Numbered from the stretch's first letter, positions 8,107-17,794 are shown. The stretch: DNA of 64,000 bases from Planctobacterium sp965279005 (GCA_965279005.1 CBDIHK010000027.1:62001-126000); one strand, 5' to 3'. A program made the numbers and translations. The notes: a model not told the origin generated them from the sequence alone.

Positions 8107-10356
8107 ATGAGTCTTCGTACAAGTTTAAAGAAAGTTTTGCCACCTATTTCCATTACTGAACAAGAAGCGTTAGACGCTGGTGATGTTTGGTTGGAAGCAT
8201 CCATTTACCAAGGCAAACCCGATATGGCAGCACTACGTGCTGTACCCCAGGCTAAATTGAGCGCTGAAGAACAAGCGTTTGTGGACGGCCCTGTCGCTAC
8301 ATTGATCTCAATGATTGACGATTACGCACTACAAGAAGAAGTGCACATTCCCCAAGAAATCATCGATTTCCTTGGCAAGAACAAGTTTTTCGCCATGATT
8401 ATCCCCAAGTCATTCGGCGGTTTGGAATTCAGTCCCTACGCAAACAGCACCATAGTATCTATGATTGCCACTAAAAGCTGTGCCGTCGCAGTAACGGTAA
8501 TGGTACCTAACTCGTTAGGTCCAGGTGAGTTGTTGATGCACTACGGTGCTAAAGAGCAACAGGAACAATGGTTGCCGAAACTGGCTGTAGGTAAAGATAT
8601 CCCTTGTTTCGCCCTAACTGCACCTGATGCCGGTTCAGACGCTGGCGCTATCCCTGATGCCGGAATCGTCACCAAGGGTGAGTGGGAAGGTAAAGAAGTG
8701 ATTGGTTTGTCCGTTACCTGGGACAAGCGCTACATCACCCTGGCCCCAATCGCCACTGTTTTGGGTTTGGCATTTAAAGTATACGACCCGGATGGTTTGT
8801 TGGGCGGCAAAAAAGAGCTAGGCATTACTTGTGCCTTGCTACCCAAGTCCCACCCAGGCGTTGAGTTGGGTAACCGCCACGACCCAATGGGCATGCGCTT
8901 CTACAATGGTACTACCCGCGGTAACAACGTTTTTATCCCTATGGACTTCATCATCGGTGGTCAAAAGAACATTGGACGCGGCTGGCAGATGTTGGTGAGT
9001 TGCTTGGGCGCAGGCCGCGGTATCTCATTACCGGCACTTGGCACAGCCACAGCACAAGCCGCCTATAAAGCGGCGACTGAGTACTCTTTCGTACGCGAGC
9101 AGTTTGGTGTGCCAATCGGCCGTTTCGAAGGTATCCAGGAGAAATTGGCAGATATGGCGGGTAAAACCTTCCTGCTTGAAGCATCACGCCAGCTTACTAC
9201 CGAAGGTCTTGGCCTTGGTTTGAAACCATCAGTAGTAACCGCGATTGCCAAATACCACATGACCGAGCTAGGTCGTGATGTATTGACCCAGGGTATGGAT
9301 GTGCAAGCGGGTAAAGCTATCCAGATGGGGCCACAAAACACCATGGCCAACGCCTATAAAGCCCAGCCAATCGCAATCACGGTAGAAGGTGCCAACATCC
9401 TTACCCGTAGCTTGATGATTTTCGGCCAAGGCGCAATGCGTTGCCACCCATTCTTGAAAGACTTGGTTGACCTTATCCACAGCGATGATAAGAGCGCTGA
9501 TTCCCGCTTCCGCGGCACTATGGCGAAAACTGTCAGCTACAGTGTCAGTAATGCGGTACGCAGCCTAGTGAAGAGTTACTTGCCTATGGCCCGTGGTAAC
9601 AGTTCCAGCTTGGCTGAAGTCAAACCCTATGAGAAACGTTTGAACAAGCTGTCTTCCAACTTGGCCACCCTTGCTGACTTCTCATTATTGGTGCTTGGCG
9701 GTGACCTTAAGAAGGCGGAAATGTTGTCAGCACGTTTGGGTGACATTATCAGTTACAGCTACATGGCCATGGCTGCTATCAGATACTATGAGCTTAAGGT
9801 TGACCACGCCCAGCGCGAAGAAGCCAAATTGTACTTCGAATACGGCGTACAGTGGGCATTGCAACAAGCAGAGCAAGCTTTGGCGGCCTTTGTCAGCAAC
9901 TTCCCGAACACACCTGTACGCGGCTTGATGCGCTTCCTAACGGGCACTTATGGCAACAGCACCAAGGCGATTTCTGATGACTTGGCTCGCAAATTGGCGG
10001 AAGCTAGTTTGCAAAACACTGAGTTCAAGAACCAAATCACCCATTTGGTACAGGTTACCGCAGGTGACGGTTTTGATATCAACTACCAAGCGTTTGTGGC
10101 CAAGCACAATGTGATGCCGACACTACGCAAGATCCAAAAGTCTTTGCGCGCCAACCGTTTGGAGCCCACTTACAACTTCGCGCAGATTGTTGCTGCCCTA
10201 GTTGAGCGCGGTGATTTAAGCCAATCTGAAGCGGATGCGGTGTTGGATTACAATGACAAGCGCCAAGTTGCAGTTCGCGTCGATGAATATGACTTTGACT
10301 TGAACTTGATTGACGAAAACGCTGAAGAGCCTTTGCAGCACAAGCCTGCAGCTTAA
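8107..10356 (+). CDS. fadE: FadE-type acyl-CoA dehydrogenase
   Basis: A 749-residue acyl-CoA dehydrogenase of the large FadE type, which performs the first, FAD-dependent oxidation of fatty acyl-CoA in beta-oxidation. Recognisable parts are the substrate-binding region FALTAPDAGSDAGAIPD, the flavin-binding domain around KRYITLAPIATVLGLAFKV, the FNGT-like stretch FYNGTTRGNNVFIPMDFIIGG read in two parts, and the helical domain with REQFGVPIGRFEGIQEKLA. The long C-terminal extension (DUF1974-like) ends in a Pro/Ala tail. E. coli FadE is 814 residues with an N-terminal membrane segment. Here the N-terminus is shorter and has no hydrophobic segment, so the enzyme is probably soluble or peripheral. 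Operator-like sites for fatty-acid regulators lie immediately upstream and a strong terminator follows. Confidence 0.93.
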   Translation: MSLRTSLKKVLPPISITEQEALDAGDVWLEASIYQGKPDMAALRAVPQAKLSAEEQAFVDGPVATLISMIDDYALQEEVHIPQEIIDFLGKNKFFAMIIPKSFGGLEFSPYANSTIVSMIATKSCAVAVTVMVPNSLGPGELLMHYGAKEQQEQWLPKLAVGKDIPCFALTAPDAGSDAGAIPDAGIVTKGEWEGKEVIGLSVTWDKRYITLAPIATVLGLAFKVYDPDGLLGGKKELGITCALLPKSHPGVELGNRHDPMGMRFYNGTTRGNNVFIPMDFIIGGQKNIGRGWQMLVSCLGAGRGISLPALGTATAQAAYKAATEYSFVREQFGVPIGRFEGIQEKLADMAGKTFLLEASRQLTTEGLGLGLKPSVVTAIAKYHMTELGRDVLTQGMDVQAGKAIQMGPQNTMANAYKAQPIAITVEGANILTRSLMIFGQGAMRCHPFLKDLVDLIHSDDKSADSRFRGTMAKTVSYSVSNAVRSLVKSYLPMARGNSSSLAEVKPYEKRLNKLSSNLATLADFSLLVLGGDLKKAEMLSARLGDIISYSYMAMAAIRYYELKVDHAQREEAKLYFEYGVQWALQQAEQALAAFVSNFPNTPVRGLMRFLTGTYGNSTKAISDDLARKLAEASLQNTEFKNQITHLVQVTAGDGFDINYQAFVAKHNVMPTLRKIQKSLRANRLEPTYNFAQIVAALVERGDLSQSEADAVLDYNDKRQVAVRVDEYDFDLNLIDENAEEPLQHKPAA

Positions 10357-10380
10357 AAAAAAGCGACCCATGCAATTGTG

Positions 10381-10405
10381 AAGAGCGGCTTTTGCCGCTC
10401 TTTTT
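10381..10405. terminator. Terminator after fadE
   Basis: A perfect 9-bp stem AAGAGCGGC / GCCGCTCTT with a TTTT loop, running into a T tract (TTTTTG). It begins 24 nt after the fadE stop codon. Confidence 0.85.
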
Positions 10406-10473
10406 GTATTTATTAATCCTTGCCGCGTTAGCTAGCGTATACAAAGCCACCTAAGTGAAACACAAGCCTGCAT

Positions 10474-11238
10474 ATGCTGGACAAAAGCCAACTTTCTTTA
10501 GTCAATAGAAGCAACAATTTTAGCGCTGCTGAAATCCAACGCTTTGATGCGCTGGCCGAATCTTGGTGGGATCCCAACGGCCACTACAAACGGGTATTGG
10601 ATTTTAATGCCATGCGCTGGCAACGCATTAAAAAACAGGTTGAGGCCCATTTCGCTTTGGCGGGTGGAGGCAGTGCTTGGAGCCAGTTGTCTGTACTAGA
10701 TATCGGTTGCGGAGGTGGTTTGTTATGTGAACCCTTTGCTGTGCAAGGTGCTAGCGTAACAGGCATTGATGCTAGCCAAATGAGTATCGAAGTTGCAAAA
10801 GCCCATGCCAAAAAGTCAAGCTTGGACATTGATTATCGACATTGTTTATCAGATGAATTGCTACAACAACCAGGGCGCTTTGACGTGGTGGTCAATACTG
10901 AGGTGATAGAACACGTACCGGATCAGCAAGCGCTACTGGCACATTGCTGCCAGCTATTGAAACCCGGGGGGCTGTTAGTGCTGGGGACGCTCAACCGCAC
11001 GTTAAAATCTTATGTTTTCGCCATTGTCGGTGCCGAATACGTGTTAAAGCTTTTACCTAAAGGTACCCATGATTGGCGCTTGTTTGTTAAACCTGCAGAA
11101 ATGCAATCTTGGTTGGCCAAAAATGGTTGTGCCAGCTTTGCCACAGAAGGTGTCGCTTTTAACCCATTTACCGGCAACTGGCGCAATACAGCGGATACAT
11201 CGGTTAATTACCTGATGTTTGCCCGGCACGCAGTTTAA
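10474..11238 (+). CDS. ubiG: UbiG, ubiquinone-biosynthesis O-methyltransferase
   Basis: A 254-residue SAM-dependent methyltransferase matching UbiG, which performs the two O-methylations of ubiquinone biosynthesis. Diagnostic stretches are FDALAESWWDPNGHYKRVL near the N-terminus, the SAM-binding VLDIGCGGGLLCEP, TEVIEHVPD, the conserved TLNRTLKSY and VGAEYVLKLLPKGTHDW, and the final VNYLMFAR. Its length is slightly over the E. coli enzyme (240 residues); a few residues of extra insertion lie before the SAM motif. It appears to be a single-gene unit, bounded by the fadE terminator upstream and a 153-bp gap downstream. The ribosome-binding site before the ATG is weak. Confidence 0.95.
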   Translation: MLDKSQLSLVNRSNNFSAAEIQRFDALAESWWDPNGHYKRVLDFNAMRWQRIKKQVEAHFALAGGGSAWSQLSVLDIGCGGGLLCEPFAVQGASVTGIDASQMSIEVAKAHAKKSSLDIDYRHCLSDELLQQPGRFDVVVNTEVIEHVPDQQALLAHCCQLLKPGGLLVLGTLNRTLKSYVFAIVGAEYVLKLLPKGTHDWRLFVKPAEMQSWLAKNGCASFATEGVAFNPFTGNWRNTADTSVNYLMFARHAV

Positions 11239-11391
11239 TACCGGTATCCTTTTTACCTCATCCCAATAACACAAAATTGTTGGGCAAAATGGCTAAACAG
11301 ATCCACTATTTTTGCCTGGTTAGGCTAAGATTAACTCAGGTCTATTTGGGTTAAACAGCCGTTTATCCACATTGTTTTATGGGGTGGTGGC

Positions 11392-11934
11392 ATGGTGGAC
11401 AATTTAAAGCAACACTGTTTGTGGCTTGCCTTTGCACTCGCCTGTTGTTTGGTTAGCCCAGCCCAGGCCAAAGAATTTCCAGGCTTAAGCCCTATAGAAA
11501 AACAAAAAGCCAACTACCTGTTTAACTTCACCCGTTTTATTCATTGGCCAGCCGAAAGTGGGCGTTTTGCCCATACTGATATTACCCTGTGCGTGCACCA
11601 TTTACCTGTTTTCCGGGAGTTTCTAAGCTATGTCGCACGTGACCGGTTGGTTGGGGCAAAGCGTCTGCCGGTAAAAGTGGTGCCTTACAATGCAGATTCC
11701 CGTTGTGATTTGGCCTACCTAAATGATTTAGGTGTCGCCAATTCAGCTAACCTGCAGCAGGTGCTATTAGTGTCAGAGCTGGGGCAGGGGCTGGTACAAC
11801 CAACTATCTCTTTTTATCAGGACGGAAACCAGCTAGGCTTTGAGGTAGATGTTGAACAACTGTCGAGCTTAGAACTTGTTATCAGCTCCGAATTGCTGAA
11901 ACTTGCTAGGATAAAACCTGATGCGCGCCGTTAA
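11392..11934 (+). CDS. YfiR-family periplasmic regulator of a c-di-GMP enzyme
   Basis: A 180-residue protein with a signal peptide (hydrophobic WLAFALACCLVSPAQA, likely cut after AQA) followed by the DUF4154/YfiR fold. The signature is KANYLFNFTRFIHWP near the mature N-terminus, plus CVHHL, PVKVVPY and the C-terminal VDVEQLSSLELVISSELLKLA. YfiR proteins sit in the periplasm and repress a membrane-bound diguanylate cyclase partner (YfiN). Here the partner gene overlaps the 3' end by 14 nt, the usual arrangement, so the pair very likely acts as a signalling unit. The third member of the classic system, the outer-membrane lipoprotein YfiB, is not found next to it. Confidence 0.85.
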   Translation: MVDNLKQHCLWLAFALACCLVSPAQAKEFPGLSPIEKQKANYLFNFTRFIHWPAESGRFAHTDITLCVHHLPVFREFLSYVARDRLVGAKRLPVKVVPYNADSRCDLAYLNDLGVANSANLQQVLLVSELGQGLVQPTISFYQDGNQLGFEVDVEQLSSLELVISSELLKLARIKPDARR

Positions 11935-13996
11935 ACAATGGTATAGGCAATTATCATTTTTTAAAAAACAACTGTTAGTGGCCACCGCCGTGACCAGTGT
12001 CACCCTGCTGCTCGCTTCTGCGCTGTTGTACAACAAATTTTTTACTGATTACGAAGCTAACTTGATGGATGGCTTGCAAGCCAAGGCGGCATTGATCGGC
12101 CAAACCAGTAAATCAGCCCTGCTATTTGGTGATCGTGACGCGGCACAGGAGATCCTCAACGCCTTGCAGGCATTTGCGTCATCCCGTTATGCCGCCATAT
12201 TGGATCCCAGCTACCAGGTGTTCGCTGAATTTCGCCGTGAAGACTTGCCTACCGCTTTGGATTTAACCGGGCTGGCCCAGGGCAGCCACCAACTCCCTGA
12301 TCACCTGTATGTCTACCAAGCCATTAGCTTGGATGGCGAAACCTTGGGTTATTTGTTTATATCCGCCGATACCCAGTCATTGTTTGCCCAGCAAGACCAA
12401 TATTTGTTGATTATGTTGGGGGTATTCGCGGTAAGCTTGTTGTTGTCTTTTACCCTGCATTGGCGCTTACAGCATTTTATCGCAGCACCTATGAACAAAC
12501 TGGTGGAACTGGTTGGCTACGTTGCCCGTAACCGCCGCTACCACAAGCGCATCCACAGCCAAGGAAACGATGAGCTGGGTACCTTAATCAATGGTGTGAA
12601 CAGCATGTTGGATACTATTGAAGACCACGAGCACCAGTTGCACTCCCACAGTGAGCGTTTGGAAAGCCTAGTGGCGCTACGCACTGAACAGCTGTTTAAC
12701 CGCGCCAATTACGACGCCTTGACCCAGTTGCCCAACCGGCACTTGCTGGTGGACAGGCTTAACCACGGCATTGACAATGCCTTGCGCGAGAATTCGCAAA
12801 TGGCATTAATGTTCTTGGATCTCGACCGCTTTAAAGTGGTCAACGACACCTTGGGCCATCCGGTTGGCGATGATGTCTTGGTGCACGTGGCAAAGCGGCT
12901 GTCACAAATTGTGCGCCGTGCTGATAGTGTTTGCCGTTGGGGTGGCGATGAGTTTGTTATCTTGCTAGAGCACTTGCATAGCAAAGAAGATATTGTGCCT
13001 TTGGCCGAGCAAATTATTTTCAGCCTGAGCGAACCGATTACTGTCGCAAGTAACCAACTGCATATAACCACTAGTATTGGCATTGCCCGGTTCCCCGATG
13101 ACGGTGAAGACAGCTCAACCCTGCTTAAGCATGCTGATATCGCCATGTATGATGCAAAAAGCAAGGGCTTGAGCCAATATAGCTTTTTCCACGAAGCCAT
13201 GTTGGAAGGATCGATGGACAGGCTCTCGCTGGAGCACAGGCTGCGCATCGCGCTGGATAAGAAGAGTTTCCACCTCGTCTACCAGCCCCAGGTATGTGCT
13301 GAAACCGACCAGGTGTGTGGCATTGAGGCCTTGATCCGTTGGCAAGACGAAGAGCTGGGTTTGCTCAACCCAGTGCAGTTCTTACCCGTGGCCGAAGATG
13401 TTGGCTTGATGCACTCCCTAAGCCTTTGGGTATTAGAAGAAGCTTGCCGGCAAAACGCCTATTGGCAAGCCAATGGCAGCGATAAAACCCGCGTGGCTGT
13501 TAACATTCCTGCCTCCTTCATAATGCATCCTAATGCTGTACAGCAGATCACAGAAATCCTGCATAAAACAGGGCTTGCCGCCAGGTACCTAGAAATTGAA
13601 ATCACGGAAAATACCTTTATCAGCAATACAGAGCATGCCATTCGGGTGCTGGAACAGTTGCGTGAAATGGAAATTAGCATCGCCGTTGATGATTTTGGCA
13701 CAGGTTATTCCAGCATGAGTTATTTGCGGGACTTGCCTGTGGGAACCCTGAAAATTGATGGTAGTTTTGTGCGCCAGCTAGGGGATGACCAGGCCAACGA
13801 TGGCATAGTGCAATCCATTATCACCCTTGGCAAAAGTTTGGGGTTGAGCTTGATCGCAGAGTGTGTGGAAAACCAAGACCAAGCGAAAAAACTCAAATCC
13901 ATGGGCTGTGACATGATCCAGGGCTATTACTACAGCAAACCCCTGTCGGCGGAAGACACCGAAGCCTTTTTAATAGGGCGCAGGAAAACGGCATAA
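11921..13996 (+). CDS. Membrane GGDEF-EAL protein (YfiN-like sensor)
   Basis: A 691-residue inner-membrane signalling protein. An N-terminal membrane helix (residues about 16-36), a periplasmic CHASE8-type sensor region, a second helix (about 162-182) and a HAMP segment precede a GGDEF domain (intact motif near residue 341) and an EAL domain (motif in GIEALIRWQ near residue 468). An RRAD inhibitory site sits five residues before GGDEF, so product feedback is expected. Both catalytic motifs are complete, including ENTF and DDFGTGYSS of the EAL domain. The protein could therefore make and break c-di-GMP; classical YfiN has only a cyclase domain. It overlaps the yfiR-like gene, so periplasmic control by that protein is likely. 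Confidence 0.9.
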   Translation: MRAVKQWYRQLSFFKKQLLVATAVTSVTLLLASALLYNKFFTDYEANLMDGLQAKAALIGQTSKSALLFGDRDAAQEILNALQAFASSRYAAILDPSYQVFAEFRREDLPTALDLTGLAQGSHQLPDHLYVYQAISLDGETLGYLFISADTQSLFAQQDQYLLIMLGVFAVSLLLSFTLHWRLQHFIAAPMNKLVELVGYVARNRRYHKRIHSQGNDELGTLINGVNSMLDTIEDHEHQLHSHSERLESLVALRTEQLFNRANYDALTQLPNRHLLVDRLNHGIDNALRENSQMALMFLDLDRFKVVNDTLGHPVGDDVLVHVAKRLSQIVRRADSVCRWGGDEFVILLEHLHSKEDIVPLAEQIIFSLSEPITVASNQLHITTSIGIARFPDDGEDSSTLLKHADIAMYDAKSKGLSQYSFFHEAMLEGSMDRLSLEHRLRIALDKKSFHLVYQPQVCAETDQVCGIEALIRWQDEELGLLNPVQFLPVAEDVGLMHSLSLWVLEEACRQNAYWQANGSDKTRVAVNIPASFIMHPNAVQQITEILHKTGLAARYLEIEITENTFISNTEHAIRVLEQLREMEISIAVDDFGTGYSSMSYLRDLPVGTLKIDGSFVRQLGDDQANDGIVQSIITLGKSLGLSLIAECVENQDQAKKLKSMGCDMIQGYYYSKPLSAEDTEAFLIGRRKTA

Positions 13997-14015
13997 AGTA
14001 GATAGGGCTACAATT

Positions 14016-14035
14016 AGGCCAGGGGTTACTGGCCT
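14016..14035. terminator. Possible terminator hairpin between convergent genes
   Basis: AGGCCAG / CTGGCCT, a 7-bp perfect stem with a 6-nt loop, lies between the GGDEF-EAL gene and the convergent DJ-1 gene. The T tract is weak (TGTTCTT), so termination is uncertain. Confidence 0.35.
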
Positions 14036-14052
14036 TGTTCTTACCTAGTTGT

Positions 14053-14727
14053 TTAAGCTGTGATTTGCTTAACCATAGCAGCACCAACAGCATGGGCACT
14101 GGCTGGGTTCTGTCCGGTAATAACGCGGCCATCCTCAATCACAAATTCGTCCCAGGGTTGTACCTTGCTGAACTTGGCTGCATTGCGGCTCAAGGACTCT
14201 TCCAGCAAGTAGGGGATTTTGTCTATTGTGCCAAAATCAATTTCTTCTTCGCGGGTGAAACCGGTGACGGATTTATCTGCAAGCAATTTGTCACCATTGC
14301 TCAAAATAATAGGCAGCAATGCCGCGGGGCCATGGCAGACGGCGCCAATAATCCCACCTTGCTCGTAGTGGCTCGCGGCTAGTTTGGCGAATTTGTCGTC
14401 AAACGCTAAATCTGTAAGCAGACCAAAACCTCCGGGGTAAAAAATGCCGTCGTAGTCTTCCACATTAACTTGTGACACTGGGATGGTGTTGTTGATGCGG
14501 TTTTGGAATTCAGTATCGCCTAGGATTTTGTTGTTGACCTCATCACCTGCTACGTCGGTGCCATAAATGGGAGCTTTACCGCCTTTGATTGACGCGATGT
14601 CGTAGTCAAAACCCGCTGCAAGGAACACGTCGATTGCATGGGTAAGCTCTGGTGCGTAGGTACCGTTGGCTTCATCAGTTTCACCTAAAGTGGCGTGGTT
14701 GGTGACCGGAATTAGTATCTTTTTCAT
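14053..14727 (-). CDS. DJ-1/PfpI-family protein
   Basis: A 224-residue class I glutamine-amidotransferase-like protein of the DJ-1/PfpI superfamily, near the type 1 HchA/Hsp31-like group. Key features are YDGIFYPGGFGLLTDL and the nucleophile elbow IGAVCHGPAALLP with the conserved cysteine followed by histidine. Members include glyoxalase III, deglycase and chaperone activities; which applies here cannot be read. The start is the ATG at 14725-14727, which has a GAGGACAG ribosome-binding sequence. The frame stays open further upstream, but that extension overlaps the divergent LysR gene and does not look protein-like. Divergence from a LysR regulator 135 nt away suggests that regulator controls it. 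Confidence 0.85.
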   Translation of the reverse strand: MKKILIPVTNHATLGETDEANGTYAPELTHAIDVFLAAGFDYDIASIKGGKAPIYGTDVAGDEVNNKILGDTEFQNRINNTIPVSQVNVEDYDGIFYPGGFGLLTDLAFDDKFAKLAASHYEQGGIIGAVCHGPAALLPIILSNGDKLLADKSVTGFTREEEIDFGTIDKIPYLLEESLSRNAAKFSKVQPWDEFVIEDGRVITGQNPASAHAVGAAMVKQITA

Positions 14728-14862
14728 ATCTCTGTCCTCATGGATGTTGGGTCTTGTTTGCTTACTCGTTGAAACTGAGGCCAGTATATTTCCTTTCATA
14801 TTTAATGATAATGCGTTTAAATGGTAAATCATTATTGCTAAATAGCAACAATAGGCGGTTGT

Positions 14863-15744
14863 ATGAATAGTTTTGACGGCATTATTGAGTTTGTGGCAGT
14901 TGCTGAGCAGCAGGGCTTTGCCCCCGCGGCAAAAAGGCTTGGCTGTAGCACTAGTCATGTTAGCCGCCAGGTATCCAGGTTGGAGGAGAGGCTGGGCTGC
15001 GCCCTATTTGCCCGTACTACCCGCCAAGTGAGCCTGACCCCCAATGGCCAAGCCTATTACAACCAGTGCAAAGACCTGGTGCTTGGGCTCGAACAGGCCA
15101 ATGAGCAGGTGCAAAAACAGCAGTTTCAGCTAAGCGGTACCTTGCGGGTGACAGCTGCAGGTACTTTTGCTGAGCAATATGTGGCACCTGCGTTGATGGA
15201 GTTTGCATTGCAACACCGAGATTTGCGCATCGAGATGGACTTCAATAGCCGCACCGTTAATTTTGTCGAGGAAGGGGTCGACTTTGCTATTCGTTATGGC
15301 CAATTGGCAGATTCGAATCTAATCGCCAGGAAACTGGTCAGCCGGCCTCTGATGGCTGCCGCAAGTCCAGCCTATATCGAAGAATTTGGCAGCCCTACCC
15401 ATCCGGAACAACTGAAAACCCATAGCTGTATCATTTCTAATAACGACCATTGGAATTTCCAAGTAAAAGGCCAAAAGCTCAGTATTAAAATTAATGGTCG
15501 TTGGCGCTGTAACAACGCCCATGCAGTGGTGAAGGCTTGTGAAAAAGGCTTAGGTATTAGCTATTTGCCTAAAGCGAACTTTTCAGAACAAGTTAAGGAT
15601 GGCAGGTTAGTGCCGGTATTAGAACCTTTTTGGAGCCAAGGTGCTAGTAGCTGGATTGTGTACCAAAACCGGCAGTTTTTGCCGACACGGGCGCGCATGG
15701 CCATAGACCACTTGCTGGCTTACTTTTCTGGATGGCAGGAGTAA
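14863..15744 (+). CDS. LysR-family transcriptional regulator
   Basis: A 293-residue LysR regulator. The N-terminal winged helix-turn-helix reads FVAVAEQQGFAPAAKRLGCS followed by HVSRQVSRLEERLGCALFAR, and a periplasmic-binding-like effector domain fills the rest. It most resembles the DsdC/AaeR-style clade often found next to small oxidoreductases or DJ-1 proteins. It is divergent from the DJ-1 gene across a 135-bp region that should hold the shared operator. LysR proteins usually repress themselves and activate the neighbour with a co-inducer, which is unknown here. Confidence 0.9.
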   Translation: MNSFDGIIEFVAVAEQQGFAPAAKRLGCSTSHVSRQVSRLEERLGCALFARTTRQVSLTPNGQAYYNQCKDLVLGLEQANEQVQKQQFQLSGTLRVTAAGTFAEQYVAPALMEFALQHRDLRIEMDFNSRTVNFVEEGVDFAIRYGQLADSNLIARKLVSRPLMAAASPAYIEEFGSPTHPEQLKTHSCIISNNDHWNFQVKGQKLSIKINGRWRCNNAHAVVKACEKGLGISYLPKANFSEQVKDGRLVPVLEPFWSQGASSWIVYQNRQFLPTRARMAIDHLLAYFSGWQE

Positions 15745-15804
15745 TCCTGGACTGTAATAAATCGGGATTGAACGCTGCCAACCCCCATATAAGCGCAATG
15801 AAAA

Positions 15805-17715
15805 CTAGGTTTTCATATAGGTGTAACCGGCGAGGCAATCATCGTAGAAGTCTATCCACTTGACCCCTTCCCTGGGTTTTAAGCTGCCTTCGGCGATTTT
15901 TTTATCTATGACTTTTTTTACATCTTTAGCCATGGACTTGGGGTTGTACTGCATGATGTCCAAGACATCTTCTACTGAAGAACCGCGCACGATCTCTTCG
16001 ATATAAAAGTCTTCTGGATCGTCGTCATAACTGAAGATATGTACTTCGTTCAGCCGGCCAAACAGGTTGTGCATATCGCCCATTACGTCCTGGTAAGCGC
16101 CGGTCAAGAACAAGCCCACATAGTAGCGTTCACCTGGCTTAAGCGGGTGCAACAATGTGGTTTTATCAGGGCCGTTTTCCCCGGCAAAGTGGTCGATTTT
16201 GCCGTCGCTATCGCAGGTAATATCAACCAAGGAACAGCTCACTGTTGGTTCTTCATCCATACGGGTTATTGGTACAACAGGTAGGATTTGGTCGATAGCC
16301 CAAATGTCTGCGGCTGATTGGAATACCGAAAAGTTGCCTAAATACTGTGACGCCATCTGGTTGTTTAACTCTTGCAACTCTTCTGGAATAAAATCGGCAT
16401 TGGCCAGGCGGCCTTTTAAGGTGGCCATGATTTCCCAGTACAGGCTTTCTACCGTCGCCAGTTGCTCCAAGCTGAACACCCTTAATTTAAATGCATTCTG
16501 TGCCTGTTCTTTCCAGTCGGTGGCATCGTTGTAGATTTCCTGTGGATTGGGGTATTTATCCAGGTTTTCCGCCAGTTCCCGGATGTTGCTAAGGATAAAG
16601 TGCTCCTCACCTACTACAGGTGCATGCACTTGGCCGGTGTTGGGCTTGATCTCGCTGACAATCTCAGTCACCACACAACTATGGTGCGCCGTTAGTGCCC
16701 TACCGCTTTCACTGACTAAAATAGGGTGTGGCACCTTTTCCTGGTCGCAGATTTCCTGCATACCATAGACCACATCACCCACATATTCTTTCAAGCTATA
16801 GTTTTTCGATGAATCGCTAGTGGATTTGCTACCGTCATAGTCAATGCCGAGGCCACCGCCGACATCCACATACTCAAGTTTTACCCCCATATGGTGCAGC
16901 TCAGCGTAGATTCGGGCACCCTCGGTCACGGCCTCTTTAATAGCCCGGATATCGGGCAATTGGCTGCCTATGTGGAAGTGCAAAAGCTTGAGGCTATCCA
17001 GCATATCCTCTTGTTTAAGGTAATTGACCGCCGCTACTATCTCGGAAATTGACAGTCCAAATTTGGCGCGGTCGCCACTAGAACCTTCCCATTTGCCTAG
17101 GCTTTTTACCGACATCTTGGCGCGTAGACCAATAGTCGGGGAAATGCCGAGTTCTCTGCTGATACGGGTGATGGCGGCTAGTTCAGAATACTTTTCTACC
17201 ACAATAATGATATTGCGCCCCATCAACATGCCCATAAACGCCAGGCGCAAGAATTCATCGTCTTTATAGCCGTTTAGGATGGTCAATGAATCTTGGTTGG
17301 TGTTGTAGGCCAGTACCGCCAACAGTTCTGATTTTGAACCTGCTTCTAAGCCAAATTGGTATGGGCTGCCGGCATCGACAATCTCTTCCACCACTTCACG
17401 CATTTGGTTCACCTTAATGGGGTAAACGCCCATGTAGTGGCCATTATAGCCAGCAGCTGCAATGGTATTGTCAAATACATCGTTGAGTGCTTTAACCTGG
17501 GCGCGGAGAATGTCGTGGAAACGCACTACCACCGGGAACTGGATCCCTTCCCGGTGAATTTCTTCAATAACTGTTTTAAAGTCAATACACAGGTCATCGC
17601 TGCCTTCTACCGGCGTTATATGCAAATTGCCATTGTCGCCAATGGCGAAATAACCGCCGCCCCAGCGCTTTACCCGATAAAGCTCTTCTGCTTTATCTAT
17701 ATTCCAGTTGGACAA
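15805..17715 (-). CDS. speA: Biosynthetic arginine decarboxylase
   Basis: A 636-residue PLP-dependent decarboxylase turning arginine into agmatine, the entry to putrescine and spermidine synthesis. Motifs include YPIKVNQ with the PLP lysine, EAGSKSELLAVLA, LHFHIGSQ, the glycine-rich VDVGGGLGIDYDGS, and SESGRALTAHHS. E. coli SpeA is 658 residues. No ATG fits the N-terminus. I place the start at a TTG at 17713-17715, giving SNWNIDKAEELY after the first Met. It has GGGGGA seven bases upstream, and homologues begin with a similar short NDWSI-type segment. A GTG (17730) and TTG (17745) further upstream are less likely. The stop codon is embedded in the palindrome ATGAAAACTAGGTTTTCAT. An ATP-grasp gene lies 79 nt upstream on the same strand. 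Confidence 0.92.
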   Translation of the reverse strand: MSNWNIDKAEELYRVKRWGGGYFAIGDNGNLHITPVEGSDDLCIDFKTVIEEIHREGIQFPVVVRFHDILRAQVKALNDVFDNTIAAAGYNGHYMGVYPIKVNQMREVVEEIVDAGSPYQFGLEAGSKSELLAVLAYNTNQDSLTILNGYKDDEFLRLAFMGMLMGRNIIIVVEKYSELAAITRISRELGISPTIGLRAKMSVKSLGKWEGSSGDRAKFGLSISEIVAAVNYLKQEDMLDSLKLLHFHIGSQLPDIRAIKEAVTEGARIYAELHHMGVKLEYVDVGGGLGIDYDGSKSTSDSSKNYSLKEYVGDVVYGMQEICDQEKVPHPILVSESGRALTAHHSCVVTEIVSEIKPNTGQVHAPVVGEEHFILSNIRELAENLDKYPNPQEIYNDATDWKEQAQNAFKLRVFSLEQLATVESLYWEIMATLKGRLANADFIPEELQELNNQMASQYLGNFSVFQSAADIWAIDQILPVVPITRMDEEPTVSCSLVDITCDSDGKIDHFAGENGPDKTTLLHPLKPGERYYVGLFLTGAYQDVMGDMHNLFGRLNEVHIFSYDDDPEDFYIEEIVRGSSVEDVLDIMQYNPKSMAKDVKKVIDKKIAEGSLKPREGVKWIDFYDDCLAGYTYMKT

Positions 17716-17794
17716 GTTGTTTTCCCCCACAAGTCCCAAGCCCAAATTAGCCTTACAAAAAGTGCCGCCATTATAGTTTTTTTAATGGGAAATT

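Noticed and set aside
14728..14958. N-terminal extension of the DJ-1 protein
   Set aside because: It would overlap the divergent LysR gene and has no protein-like character; the ATG at 14727 has a good ribosome-binding sequence.
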